A DNA stretch of 64,000 nt from Quillaja saponaria (GCA_029379385.1 CM055612.1:8184001-8248000), one strand, 5' to 3'; positions 1 through 10,536 are shown, counted from the first letter of the stretch. The notes: generated by a model not told the origin, from the letters alone. Numbers and translations are program-made.

Positions 1-577
1 ATGGTGTATGCACATCAATTTCCACCTTGACCCTGCAATATTTGTTACCTGGCTTCTTTAGTTCAGTACACAAATCAATCTCCATTAATGACCCTAGTTG
101 TCTCCTTATTTTTTGAATGTTGGTAGGTATCATATAAATTGGAGGAATACCATGGAGTTGAACCCAAAAAGGAGAGGAGGAAAAGTCAATCTCCTGAAGG
201 GTTAGCAGTGGGTTCCATGGTTTTAGGACCAAATGGGCATTATTTATAGATCAGGTGACTTTATCAAGAACTCGTTTTTTGTGTACTTCATGGGAGAAGG
301 AGAAAAGGAAGGTGTTGGTATCAATTTTAGAGACATGAACTGCTTGAGTTGTCTTCCATGCCTTGTCAAATACAGCCTTAACAACATATCTTTTAAATTT
401 TTTGTAACTGATAAGTTTACCAACAAGACAGTGGGAAGTTATATTTTGTCCTTGAGATGGGTCTGGGGTAAGGTCAATTGTGGTGAGATTTGAGGCTTTT
501 GTAACGAGGTCCCCTAGATCAAGGGAAGGGTCCCCCATAATTTGGGTAGAATTAGGGAGGAATTGGAGTATAGCCAA
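1..577 (-). pseudogene. LINE-type retroelement ORF1 remnant (DUF4283 domain), runs off the window
   Basis: On the minus strand one frame runs from the ATG at 577-575 to the window edge, broken only by a TGA at 253-251. After the stop the same frame continues with WNPLLTLQEIDF, then FWVQLHGIPP, then RVKVEIDV. This is the usual order of motifs in the DUF4283 domain of plant non-LTR retroelement ORF1-like proteins, which bind the element RNA. The TGA lies where relatives usually have a Trp, so a TGG-to-TGA change is likely. The C-terminal zinc knuckle, if present, is outside the window. It is a dead fragment: no endonuclease or reverse transcriptase is visible here. The family call rests on motif recall; the open frame and the stop are seen directly. 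Confidence 0.7.
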
Positions 578-610
578 GAGATCTGGGTATGGAGCTAAAG
601 GTGTGCGGTT

Positions 611-768
611 AAGATGTAGGAAGAGAAAGAAAGTAATTACACAGGAAACTGAGCTTCACAGAAAGAGCATGAAAATTAAGATGTAGGAATAGATAGAAAT
701 ATAATCACCCAAAAGGATTAGCTTCACAAAGGAAGAGCTTCACAACGGAAGAGCTTCACAACGGAAGA
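611..768. repeat. Short tandem repeats beside the LINE fragment
   Basis: A 16-bp unit (gcttcacaacggaaga, first copy with one change) occurs three times at 721-736, 737-752 and 753-768. A longer, diverged duplication with a 67-bp period starts at aagatgtagg, at 611 and 678. It lies just upstream of the ORF1 start on the minus strand, so it may be the 5' leader of the LINE. Confidence 0.7.
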
Positions 769-1917
769 GAGAGAGTGGTCATTTTTAATTTTAATAATAT
801 ATATAATTAAATACATTCTTATAAATTGATGATTTAACAATGTTTAATATTTGTTAAAATTAAGTTACTTGCCTTTAGTTACGCTTTTCAACAAAGTATC
901 TTCCATAATGTCGAAAAAGAAAGAAAGAAAAAAGACAACTAAATTGGAAATTACCAATAAATTGAGCTGAAAATATGACTCCCATTTGGATGGTTTAAAG
1001 ATACTGTAAATGCTTTAGGCTATTTAAAATTTTGAGTTCACGTTAATTATCATGAAAAAAAATAGTTAAGACCATAAATGAATATAATTTAAAAGTAGTA
1101 AATTATTTATTACACAAAATTTTGAGTTTACGTAATTAACAATTGTAATAAATAATACAAAATTTTTACATTTATCACTTTAACAAGTGTCTTAAGGGCA
1201 CCAGTTAGAAAAATCTATTTAGATATCTAAATTTCTAATAAATAAATTTAGTAAATCATGTGTTTTCAATAGTGATTTAGATATCTAAATTTTTACTCCA
1301 TACTTAGATAAAGTTTAGAATTCAATAATTATTTTACATTAATGTATCACTAAATTTAGTAAACCAGAGCATGACGAAACTTTGAGTAACTAACCAAAAA
1401 AAATAAAATTCCTTGTGGGTAGAATGAGAATGAACCTGGATTTATTTCTTTAAATTCGATCCGATTAATTAAATAATTTGAGTTTTGATTGGGGGTATGT
1501 ACTTTGTTTATAAATTTTATAATATTAATGAAATTTTGAATATATAAGATTAGACTATTAAATTTAAGAGTCCTATTTATTGTTCTCTTTCTCCCTCTTC
1601 TCCTATCCCATCCTTACCAACCTCTATATTGTCTAATACTCATTTTCATTATGTTTGAGCAAAAAACACACTTTATTTCTTTATATGTTAGGTTAGCTTT
1701 AAGATTTACTAATTTTATATTACTCTTCCATTATCTCTAATTTTAAATGAGACAAGATTTAGGTTGATTTATTAGCTATCGAATCGCATATCAAACGGAG
1801 TGGTAATTTTTTTTTATTTTTTATTTCTAATGAATCATGCATCCAACATTTTTTGTTGGGTTCGATAAAACTAAAATTAAAAATTATATTTTATGTACTG
1901 GTAGTTCGTTGTATTGG
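769..1917. other. AT-rich intergenic DNA, no gene seen
   Basis: No coding frame or splice structure is convincing here. The string acaagtgtcttaagggcac near 1184 resembles aacaagtattttaaggatac near 3979, both preceded by similar AT-rich stretches rich in attattacac-like words. The two may be worn copies of one small MITE-like repeat. Confidence 0.5.
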
Positions 1918-1925
1918 TTTCCAAC

Positions 1926-2993
1926 TAGGGGTGAGTACTCAGTCAGGTCGATTGGTTTTGAGGCATTTATTGACCGACCTGACAAAGTCGGTTGTCTACA
2001 ATTACCAACCGATAATCAACCAACTACAATCGGTTTCTCAAAATTAACATCTGCCCTTCATTCGGTTATCAATCTATCGGTCGGTCAGTTTTGTTCATGA
2101 AACTAAACTTCTGAAAAATCTTAGCTCATTTCTATCTTTTTGTTCAATCAATGTCTTGTTCAAGTCTAAAATTAGTTGCTCTCATTTACCTGTTCAAAAC
2201 CAAAACATCAATAATTGTAATAGTTTTCCAAGAAAATACACACTAAAACAAGGAGACATCTAATTTTAGAAGCAATTAGAACGCATAGAATATGCATGTA
2301 TCGTTAGAGAGACAAAAGCTCGTTTTTCTCACAAAATTCTTCATCTTTTTATGGTTTTGTTCACCATCGATTAATGCTTAAAACAAATTTCAAATAACAC
2401 AAACAACTATAAGAAGAAATCAAAATTTTCATTTATTTCCTAAAAGAATTCAAGCAAAAAACCCAACAACAAATTTCAGATAAATAAAGTAAAACATGAA
2501 TCTAAGCATTCAAAGCTTCCCTGACTTGAAGACTTCAATCTTTAGGCCTCTGACATCACATATTCACAAAAATAATGACAATCACAGAGAAGGAAGAGAT
2601 GGAGGAAGACCAAAGTTCTGAGTTTCTAGCTGTGGCCGCCAAATAAGAGGAAGCAAAGTATAAGCTAGGGTTTGTTACTTTGTTTGACTTTGAATTGGGC
2701 TAGAACATGGTGGGAGGCAGTGGGCTTCCTTTCTATTTGGGCTTAAACTTAGAGGTGGAAGTCTAAAACTTGGGCTTAACAAAATAATATTCAAAAAACA
2801 TAATGGCTATTTTGGTTAGGTCGGTTTGACCCGAGTTTAAAAAATGATCACCTGTAAAACTGACCCGACCCACCTCTTGCCTTAAAAATTAACTTGAATT
2901 TGTGAATATATTATTCGGTTTGAATTGGTTGCGGGTGAAATTGGTCGGTTATGAGACTGTTTTTCGGTTATTCGGGTTTTATGCTCATCCTTA
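1926..2993. mobile_element. Non-autonomous hAT-superfamily element with 8-bp target duplication
   Basis: The left end taggggtgagtac and the right end (taaggatgagcat on the reverse strand) are imperfect terminal inverted repeats. Both ends are flanked by the identical octamer tttccaac, at 1918-1925 and 2994-3001. An 8-bp target duplication is the hallmark of hAT transposition, and taggggtg-type termini are common in plant Tip100-like hAT elements. The subterminal zones are rich in cggt/ggtcgg words on both sides. The 1,068-bp interior contains no transposase-like frame, so it would depend on a related element. The open frame at 1837-2100 crosses the left boundary and is not a gene. Confidence 0.85.
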
Positions 2994-3001
2994 TTTCCAA
3001 C

Positions 3002-4368
3002 CCTTATTCTCTTAAAGGGTAATTTATTCTATATTTAACATAAATATTTATTAGGTTGTGGTTATAAAGTTTTTGGTTCTGCCACCCTAAATTTAATTTG
3101 ACTGTTAAATTTAATTTTAACACTAATTGATTGGCAAGGCCCACATTATGTGTATTTTTTCTTTTCTATCCATCAAAAGATTTATGAATTACTATGATAC
3201 ACAACAAGATATAGCATCCTATTTTTCTTAAATTGACTTTTATTTTCCAACTTCTAGAATGATCACTTCTAAAAAGTTAGTATTAGTCACAAATTATAAT
3301 TAATTGTAATAACTCAATTAATTATAACTATAATCAGTTGGGAGACAACAATAAAAGAAGTCTAATATTTCGAAAATACATCCAAGTGCAAAACTGGTCA
3401 ACAAGGAAGGAAAAAGAAATTGGCTGTCAAGAATCTTTAGTGTTGGCCATGCATGTAAATGACAAATTTCGAGTCCAATAATTGACCATAATATTCAACG
3501 AAACTAAATGTAACTCAATGTGATGGGAGCTTTTTCTATGCTCAATGCTCACAATTTTTAAAGAATGAAAAAGTGCAGCTACTTTGTTGAAGGCGGTGAA
3601 GAGATTTTACAAAATTTAAGTATTCAACCAATACATAGATGGGGCGTCATCATGACATATCATAATTGCCAATGAGAAGGTTCCTTCAATCCATAATTTT
3701 ATGTTTAATTTTCCAAAGTTTCAATGATGTAAACACCAATCAGCTTTCATCTTATGCCTAAAATTCAACTCACTTTCATGTCCTTCCAACATTTTTGCAT
3801 AGAAAGTGAAATAACACAAGGAGAAAAACAAATGTTAAATTTTTTTAATATATATATTTTTTATTTAATGTAATTAATGAAAATAAATTAAAAAATTTAT
3901 AATTAATGAATTATTAATTTAAATTTAGCTATTGTATTTATTACACTTTTATAACTATTTAAAACTATATTATTACAACTTAACAAGTATTTTAAGGATA
4001 CTAATTAAAAAGAGATACTATTAAAAAAAGTATAAATATAAATTAATTTATTTTGTTATTCTTAGTTTTGTTAAAAAAAAAAAGAAAAAAAAATAAAGCA
4101 TACATCTATTGTTTTTCAAAAGCATTTGTGGCAAAAGTATATGAATAATCTATGAACACAAAAATTTAACTGGGAGACACTATATACACTGAAAATCACA
4201 GGTGAAAGAGTTTGTGACTGCAGTTTTACTCATTTATAGTCTTTTCAATAATAAAGAAGTAGTTCCATGAAATTTATTTTCTCCTTATTAATTAGAGATG
4301 CTATAAACATAGCAGCAATTAAATTTATATTGTACATTTTTTGCACGGATAAATGATTCAACTACTTA
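3002..4368. other. Intergenic DNA with AT-rich repeat, no gene seen
   Basis: About 3840-4040 is an AT-rich stretch ending in aacaagtattttaaggatac, similar to the stretch ending near 1200. The rest shows no frame, splice sites or repeats that I can support as a gene. Confidence 0.5.
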
Positions 4369-4423
4369 ATATAGTTAAAAACGGACTATTCTTAAAATAA
4401 AAAATTTACGGATAATTTTACGG

Positions 4424-4518
4424 TCATAATTTATCCGCAAAGGCCTTGGTGCCGGCCACCTTTAACGAGTCGTACAAGTCTAGCAGCATTGGCCACTCAA
4501 CACATTGAGGGCTTTCTT
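4424..4518 (-). other. Coding-like C-terminal fragment of unknown protein
   Basis: On the minus strand 4518-4424 reads ESPQCVEWPMLLDLYDSLKV (positions 1-20), then about 11 more residues ending in AFADKL and a TGA. The composition looks like a real protein C-terminus and not random AT-rich DNA. The duplicate at about 6000-6094 keeps the frame, with one residue changed next to the end of the motif. No start, upstream exon or family is recognised. It could be a captured exon or part of a decayed gene. Confidence 0.3.
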
Positions 4519-4659
4519 TCTCAGTAAGGAAAAGCTTCAGTTAATATGATTGGTGAATTTTATGTACGAAATTAAATCCCTGTATTTAAGTTCCTTTGCC
4601 ACTTGATCACCATCATAAATCTAAAAATTCAGAAAACAAAGAGAGAGAGAGAGAGAGAG

Positions 4660-4899
4660 ATGGCAGCTGAGCTCAACTCAGGTGGCGAACCATTTCCAAC
4701 CAAGAAAGAAGAGAAAAGGGTCCCAGCCGAAGCAGAGCCGTGGCTTAAACCCAAAAATGGAAGTGTGTTTCCTGCAAAGAGAAAATCTGTGAAGACGATG
4801 ATGTTTCAATTCATTGCTGATGCTTTCATGAAGATGGTTCGACCCAAAAATGCATCCAATTCTAACAAGTGTAACTCTGTTTGCCCTCACTCGCAATAG
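4660..4899 (+). CDS. Small basic protein, 79 aa, KR-motif family (copy A)
   Basis: I chose the ATG at 4660 because it directly follows a (GA)10 leader tract and is the first real ATG; the longer frame upstream begins with TTG. The protein is hydrophilic with a basic core, KNGSVFPAKRKSVKTMMFQF at about residues 33-52, followed by a short amphipathic stretch and an Asn/Ser-rich, Cys-containing tail. There is no signal peptide or membrane segment. The core matches the proteins at 38240 and 47078 (pattern P-x-KR-x-x-V-x-x-x-I/M), so this is a local paralogous family. The function is unknown to me; similar short PxKR-type hypothetical proteins are widespread in plants. Copy A ends 3' in a piece of MULE-2 about 660 bp downstream, which could affect its terminator or expression. 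Confidence 0.7.
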   Translation: MAAELNSGGEPFPTKKEEKRVPAEAEPWLKPKNGSVFPAKRKSVKTMMFQFIADAFMKMVRPKNASNSNKCNSVCPHSQ

Positions 4900-5556
4900 A
4901 TCGATTGCTGGTGATTCTGATTAATAGATTGAAGTACTAGTTTTTCTGGCTTCTGATATTTATGGGTATAGGCTTAAATTTCAGTTGAATTTTGGCAAAT
5001 GGGCTTTAATTACTTTATGGAATTGTACTTATGTAGGTGACTGAAAATAGATTTGCTCCCTTTTATTATCAATGGGGGTCTTAAATTACAGTGAATTTTT
5101 CCATATTGATGGGTGTCTTCCATACTGAGCTTTTCATTGAAAGTTTCTGCCTTCTCCAGTTCTACTACTGATGATGGGTATCTTTGTAATGATAGGGTTT
5201 TTCAAATTTGTGTTTAACTCGTTCACTAAAGTATAAATTGTGGGCTATCCTCATAAGTAAAGCAGGTTATGTTTGCGAAGTTAATTAACAGAATGTGCAA
5301 TAACCCATTCCTGTAAAGTTTCAAGTTTCAACACCCTAAGCAGAATTGATGACAACGATTGAAACAGAGTATTTGCTGAAACTGGCAGATAAAAAATTTG
5401 ATTGTATGGCATAATTCGGAATGAAGGGGACGGACAAATGAAAAAGTAAAAACAAATGGGTAAAGGGAAAGAATGTGGCTTTCAGATCAGCAAGATTTCA
5501 TTGGTAGTCTAGTATACAGAAGGGAAAGTGGAGCCAATGAAGGAGACTTGCTTGAC

Positions 5557-5945
5557 GGAATTTTGGACAGGGTCCAAAATTTATCATTTTTGTACAAAAC
5601 GAGAATTTTTTTAGTTTAATAGCCAGAATGGGGTAAAGTGTAAAACCGTGTTTTCAAAACACGGTTTCTGGGTCAGACCTGGTGTGCCAGGTCACGGAAT
5701 TGCCCATATCACGCACTTGTGCGTGGCGCGCTAGTGGAGGGTGAAACCGACTTTTGTAAAGCCGGTTTCACCCTGATTTTGTCCCCCCGCAGGACCCGCT
5801 GGACAGGCCCTGGGGGACAGTATTTTGTCTGAAATCGGCTTTTGTAAAGCCGGTTTCAGACTTTGTACCCTACGCGTTGCAGGGTAGCTTTACAGGCAAC
5901 CCTGTATCGCTAGGCAGCAAGGCTGCCTAGCGATCACGTCCCGCT
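5557..5945. mobile_element. Left-end fragment of MULE-2 duplicated with copy A
   Basis: This stretch matches 13216-13604, the first 389 bp of MULE-2, with the same length and few substitutions. It is preceded by the same 10-bp cttgcttgac (5547-5556) that flanks MULE-2. It stops at cacgtcccgct, where copy B of the segmental duplication begins, 11 bp after a palindrome with 13-bp arms (5906-5934). There is no right end, so it cannot move by itself. It is a by-product of the tandem duplication, not a separate insertion. Confidence 0.9.
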
Positions 5946-6097
5946 ATATAGTTAAAAACGGACTATTCTTAAAATAAAAAATTTACGGATAATTTTACGG
6001 TCATAATTTATCTGCAAAGGCCTTGGTGCCGTCCACCTTTAACGAGTCGTACAAGTCTAGCAGCATTGGCCACTCAACACATTGAGGGCTTTCTTTC

Positions 6098-6440
6098 GGG
6101 TTTTTGGACAAAAGGGTCCAAGTCCCAAAAAATTTGGCTAAAATGGTAAATTTTTTACCATAATAGCCAAAAGAGGGTAGATGTTGAAACCGTGTTTTCA
6201 AAACACGGTTTCATGGTCCGACTTGGCGTGCCAGGTCGAACCATCGCACAGGTCACGCACTCACGCGTCACGCGCGAGTGCAGCCCAGTGTTTGTCCCCC
6301 GCGTGGCCCGCTGGTCGGCCCCGTGGGGGGCAAAAAAAAGGTCTGAAACCGGCTTTTGAAAAGCCGGTTTCAGACGCCCTACTTTGCAGGCTACCTTGCG
6401 CGCTGCAGGGTAGCCTGCAGGGCTACCCTTACCCCCCCCT
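6098..6440. repeat. MULE-1 left TIR with nested perfect palindromes
   Basis: The outer ~240 bp pair with the right end. Inside are a palindrome with 13-bp arms gaaaccgtgtttt (6186-6212), one with 17-bp arms gtctgaaaccggctttt (6341-6375, single-base centre), a cacgcgt/gcgcgag palindrome near 6255-6280 and a ggctacc/ggtagcc stem near 6387-6420. A run of 11 C follows at about 6463-6473. The palindromes could be transposase-binding sites or foldback structures; that is inference. Confidence 0.85.
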
Positions 6441-6510
6441 CGCGTCGCGCATGCAGGGGCGACCCCCCCCCCCTCAATTATACTCAGTCTCCACCCCACC
6501 TTTTCTCCTC

Positions 6511-6581
6511 TATAAATACAGAGGCACATACATAGGCAGAGACCTTCATTTCACCACCTTCATCTTCTTTCGATTTACAAG
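6511..6581 (+). promoter_or_regulatory. MULE-1 TATA box and first leader exon
   Basis: tataaata at 6511-6518 is followed about 30 bp later by a CT/CA-rich leader that ends at the donor cttaca-like context ...tttacaag|gtaagt (intron from 6582). MULE-2 has the same leader type and donor, but the TATA string is missing there. The transcription start would lie near 6540. Confidence 0.65.
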
Positions 6582-6838
6582 GTAAGTTATTCAAATTTTA
6601 ATTTTAAAAATTTATTTTTATTAATTAAATTAAATTATTTTCTTATTAAAAAATTTATTATGTATACTATTTAATTTATATTATTTATATAAATTAGTGA
6701 TATTTACTTATTAATTATTTAAATTACGCATATTATTAAAAATTTTAAAAATAAAATATAAATATAAATTATATAAATTATTTAATGTAACACGATATAT
6801 ATGTTTTGTTATTCTAAATTTATTTATGTTTTGTTTAG

Positions 6839-6898
6839 GATTATTGTTGAAATCACGTTGCCGGTATTGGTACTTTTTGCTCATTTGCTTCTTACCTG
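6839..6898 (+). other. MULE-1 non-coding 5'-leader exon (60 bp)
   Basis: The segment between the acceptor tgtttag|gatt and the donor cttacctg|gtaagt is 60 bp, contains no ATG, and is nearly identical to 14086-14145 of MULE-2, while flanking intron DNA is AT-rich and more variable. A second intron would run to an acceptor near aaggtgcaag (about 7882), ten bases before the transposase ATG at 7892. This gives a transposase mRNA with two introns in its leader. Confidence 0.6.
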
Positions 6899-7891
6899 GT
6901 AAGTCATAAAGTTATATTTATTTTATAGAAAGTTATATTTATTATTATTATATGCATGTATCTATATTTACAGTAGTTTTATATTATAATTGTTGAAATA
7001 TTAATTTTTATTATTTGTTATAATTAAAAATTTGTTGTAATTGTAATTATTATGATAATTGTAATAATTAGTATATTTATGACATGATAAATTATTAACT
7101 TTTTAATTCACATATTAATAAATAATATTTATAAGTTTAAAATAGTAATTATGTGACACTTAATTAAATTAGTAATTTTGTGACGTTTAAATTAATTAGT
7201 AATTTTGTTTGCCTTAAAATAATAATTTAATGAGTTTTGAAATAAATAATAATTTTTGTATTTGCATGTTTTAATGTAATTAATATATTTATTAGTAATT
7301 TTGATAATTTTAAATTAGTTAGTAATTTTGATAGTTTTAAATTAATTAATATATTTTAAACGAAAATATAAATTATTTAATTCATAATAATTTTGGTAAG
7401 TAATATACCTATGATAAAATGTGATTTTATTATTGTGTTAGTATTCGTAATTTTATTTAAAAATTTGTGACTAATTTATAAATAAATTTTTTTTGGGGAA
7501 ATTTATAGTAATATATTTATGATAAATATATAATTTGACTATTTGTATGATTTGATATTTATAGATATTATATTTATGTTTTAATATGTAATGAGATTTT
7601 TTATAAATATATTTGAATATAATTAATTATGTTAAGTAATATATTTATGTTATAATTATGGTAAGTAATACACCTATGATAAAAAGTGATTTTATTATTT
7701 TGTAAAAAATAGTAATTTTATTTTATAATTTGTGTATTATAATAGTAAATTATAATATGAGTATTATAATTTGAATCATTTACTATTAGTAGTTGTCTAT
7801 AGTTAATCTATGAAAATACTGTGAATTCATTAACAATATAATGAGGAAATTTTATAATATTTTAAAGATTTTTGAAGGTGCAAGTTTGATA

Positions 7892-10390
7892 ATGGAAGAA
7901 ATTGGAATTATGTGTTACATTAATGGTGAGATGCGTACTGGTTCGAACGGGCTTGAATACGATTCAGGTCCCGTTAAGTGCATTCGTGTACCCAAGCGTA
8001 TCAAGTATGCAGAGTTTCATGCTCGTTTATGCAAGTCCTTAAAGGTTGATAGAAGAAGAGAGTACCTGACTATAATTTGTCGATGTCCGAGTACTATAAA
8101 TAATTCAACCCACTATAGTCCGGTTGCAGTAGCTGATGATGAGGACTTGTACAGCATGTTACAGCATGCCAGTGCGCAAGGCCCTGGATTTATTTTAGAG
8201 ATTTATTTACATAGGCACGCACTTCATGATGAGTCTCTGTCTCGTGTTCAGAGTCACAACACACTTGACCCGATTCCTGAAAACATATTCATGGAATCTC
8301 CCACCAGTAGGCGCCAATACGATCAGCTCAGTTCTCATGTTGCAGGAGAGGCATCAGCATCTCTTAGGCCGTATTCACCGATTACTGACTCAGAAGCGCC
8401 TGGAGAAGATATTGGAGATGGAGAAGATATCCCTGATTTGAACGTTGATCCGCATTTTAACATTGAAGTGGATGATGATGATATTATCGAGGCTCCTGAA
8501 GAAGATTTATTTGCCGAATATGTGCCGAATCCCTTTTACACGGACGTGAACATTACCGGGGCACGTGCCGTAAATCCTGTTATTGTTCCAAATGCACAAT
8601 GGGAGTTGCATAATGAATTTTACAATGGCATGTTGTTCAGCACGAAGGCCGAGTTAAAAAATACTATTAAATACTGGCACATTATGAACCACGTGGCTTT
8701 CGTAGTCGTTGAGTCCAAAAAGGACACATGGGATATCAGGTGTAAGCTCCACGAACAGGGATGCAAGTGGAGGTTGCGAGGACATTTTAGTAAAAAATTT
8801 GAAAAGTTTCAGATTACGAAATTGGATGTCGCTCACAGCTGTGTTTACAGTGGAATGACTCAGGATCATTATAATCTGGACAAGGGGATCATTGCTGAAT
8901 ATATCAAAAATACTATCAATGAAGACCCAACTACACCAGGAGCTGTGTTGCTTACAATGATAAAAGATCACTTCCATTATAGTCCAAGTTTGAGCAAAAT
9001 ATTCAAAGCGAAGAAGAAAGCAATAAATCTTGTGTTTGGTAATTGGGAGGAATCCTACAATGAGCTTCCCAGATATTTAAATGCACTTTGTGTCACTAAT
9101 CCCGGCACGCGTTTCGAATGGAAAGTGAACCCAACTAATCATCCTGGACAAGTTATTTTTCAACGAGTATTCTGGACTTTTGGGCCATCTATCGAGGCCT
9201 TCCATCATTGTAGACCAGTTCTTCAGATTGACGGCACATTCCTATGTGGAAAGTATACGGGCAAATTGTTGGTTGCAACTGGTGTTGATGGTAACAACAG
9301 TTTAGTTCCAGTTGCATTTGCAGTTGTTGAGGAGGAGAACACAGATAGTTGGGGATGGTTTTTAAGTTTGATTCGCATGCATGTAACGCAACGGGTGGGT
9401 ATTTGCTTAATATCTGATCGTCATGCCGGGATCATTGCTGCTGCTTCAGATCCTCGGAATGGCTGGACTGAGCCTTATGGTTATCACCGTTTTTGTGTTA
9501 GGCATATTGCAAGCAACTTTCATAAGACCCACAAGAATATGAAAGCAAAAAATCTCCTCATTCACACTGCGAGTCAAACTCAAAAACGCAAATTTGATAA
9601 ATATTTCAAAAAGTTTGTTCAGTTGGACTCTGAGTATGCTGCATGGATTGGTAGAATTTCTTTGGAGCAGTGGGCATTGGCACATGATGGAGGTCACCGC
9701 TTTGACTTCATGACCACAAACTTGGGGGAGTGTATGAACAATGTCTTGAAGGGAGCGCGACAAGTCCCAATCACTGCACTGGTGCGGTTGACATTTTACC
9801 GGTGTGTCAAATATTTCGTGGAACATCGGGCGTACATTAATGCTCAACTTGGTGCTGGCAATCAATACACAACCGACACTATAGAAAAAATCCAAAATTG
9901 GGCAGAGAGAGCAGGTGGACACGAGTTGAGACAGTTTCATACCGGTTTGGGGATAATTGAAATAAAGACTCAATTTCGTGGATGGCAAGCCCGAAAGGGC
10001 GGCAACCAGCATACTGTGCGTTTAAATGAAAGAACGTGCACATGCAATAAACCCCAGCAATACATTCTCCCATGCTCACATGTTATAGCAGCTTGTGCAA
10101 GCATGCATCTGAACTATACCGACTTTATTGGAGAGTGGTATAAACTGAGAAATCAGGAGCTTGTATACACTCCACAATTCAACCCAGTGATGCACGATGA
10201 CTATTGGCCAGAATTCCAGTTCCCCCATGTGGTTCCTGACATGTCCAAATTGCGAAAGAAGGGTAGGCCGAAAACACATCGAATTCATAATGAGATGGAC
10301 ATTACAGAGTCCTCGAGGCAACTTAGGTGTGGTTTATGTAGGCAGGAAGGACACAATCGTAAAAATTATCCTAACATTACACGATATTAA
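7892..10390 (+). CDS. MULE transposase (MURA-like), intact frame, 832 aa
   Basis: Catalyses cut-and-paste movement of the element by acting on its TIRs in the nucleus. The ATG at 7892 is chosen because MULE-2 shares it (15068), whereas the upstream ATG at 7841 is AAG there. Domains in order: an N-terminal PB1-like region (about 1-115); an acidic linker; the MuDR DNA-binding region (about 245-325, with CKLHEQGCKWRLRG and H at LDVAHSC); the DDE core with DGTFLCGKY, LISDRHAGI and the Glu in LGECMNN, plus CVRH; the SWIM finger CTCNKPQQYILPCSHVIAAC; and a C-terminal knuckle CGLCRQEGHNRKNY. The last knuckle Cys is Tyr here but still Cys in MULE-2, so this intact frame may have lost zinc binding at that site. 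Leader introns precede it. The frame has no stops over 832 codons, unlike the MULE-2 copy, so it could make full-length protein. Confidence 0.92.
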   Translation: MEEIGIMCYINGEMRTGSNGLEYDSGPVKCIRVPKRIKYAEFHARLCKSLKVDRRREYLTIICRCPSTINNSTHYSPVAVADDEDLYSMLQHASAQGPGFILEIYLHRHALHDESLSRVQSHNTLDPIPENIFMESPTSRRQYDQLSSHVAGEASASLRPYSPITDSEAPGEDIGDGEDIPDLNVDPHFNIEVDDDDIIEAPEEDLFAEYVPNPFYTDVNITGARAVNPVIVPNAQWELHNEFYNGMLFSTKAELKNTIKYWHIMNHVAFVVVESKKDTWDIRCKLHEQGCKWRLRGHFSKKFEKFQITKLDVAHSCVYSGMTQDHYNLDKGIIAEYIKNTINEDPTTPGAVLLTMIKDHFHYSPSLSKIFKAKKKAINLVFGNWEESYNELPRYLNALCVTNPGTRFEWKVNPTNHPGQVIFQRVFWTFGPSIEAFHHCRPVLQIDGTFLCGKYTGKLLVATGVDGNNSLVPVAFAVVEEENTDSWGWFLSLIRMHVTQRVGICLISDRHAGIIAAASDPRNGWTEPYGYHRFCVRHIASNFHKTHKNMKAKNLLIHTASQTQKRKFDKYFKKFVQLDSEYAAWIGRISLEQWALAHDGGHRFDFMTTNLGECMNNVLKGARQVPITALVRLTFYRCVKYFVEHRAYINAQLGAGNQYTTDTIEKIQNWAERAGGHELRQFHTGLGIIEIKTQFRGWQARKGGNQHTVRLNERTCTCNKPQQYILPCSHVIAACASMHLNYTDFIGEWYKLRNQELVYTPQFNPVMHDDYWPEFQFPHVVPDMSKLRKKGRPKTHRIHNEMDITESSRQLRCGLCRQEGHNRKNYPNITRY

Positions 10391-10536
10391 AAGACAAGTT
10401 CCATTATCGCACTCTTTACTTTAATGTAAGAGTTTTCCTATTTATGTATTTGTTTCTACTTTTTTATTATGTAGATATTAGGTATTATGTCCCCCACATG
10501 TCATGTAAAATTATTTTGACATTAATAAACATCACT

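Larger units (their letters stand above)
4369..5945. repeat. Tandem segmental duplication, copy A (1,577 bp)
   Basis: Copy A starts at atatagttaaaaacg (4369) and ends at cacgtcccgct (5945), where the second copy begins. It holds an upstream segment (4369-4520), the 79-aa gene (4660-4899), downstream DNA and the first 389 bp of MULE-2 (5557-5945). From 4521 on, copy A and copy B differ in length only by three GA units, and by eye by about five substitutions over 1.4 kb, so the duplication is recent. Confidence 0.9.

Noticed and set aside
1837..2100. 87-codon open frame
   Set aside because: It crosses the left boundary of the hAT element and its target duplication, so it joins host and element DNA by chance.
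6155..6585. Long open frames on both strands in the MULE-1 left end (124 and 134 codons)
   Set aside because: They lie in GC-rich palindromic TIR DNA where stops are rare; the frames mirror each other and carry no protein features.
9446..10012. 188-codon minus-strand frame
   Set aside because: It is the shadow of the transposase on the opposite strand.
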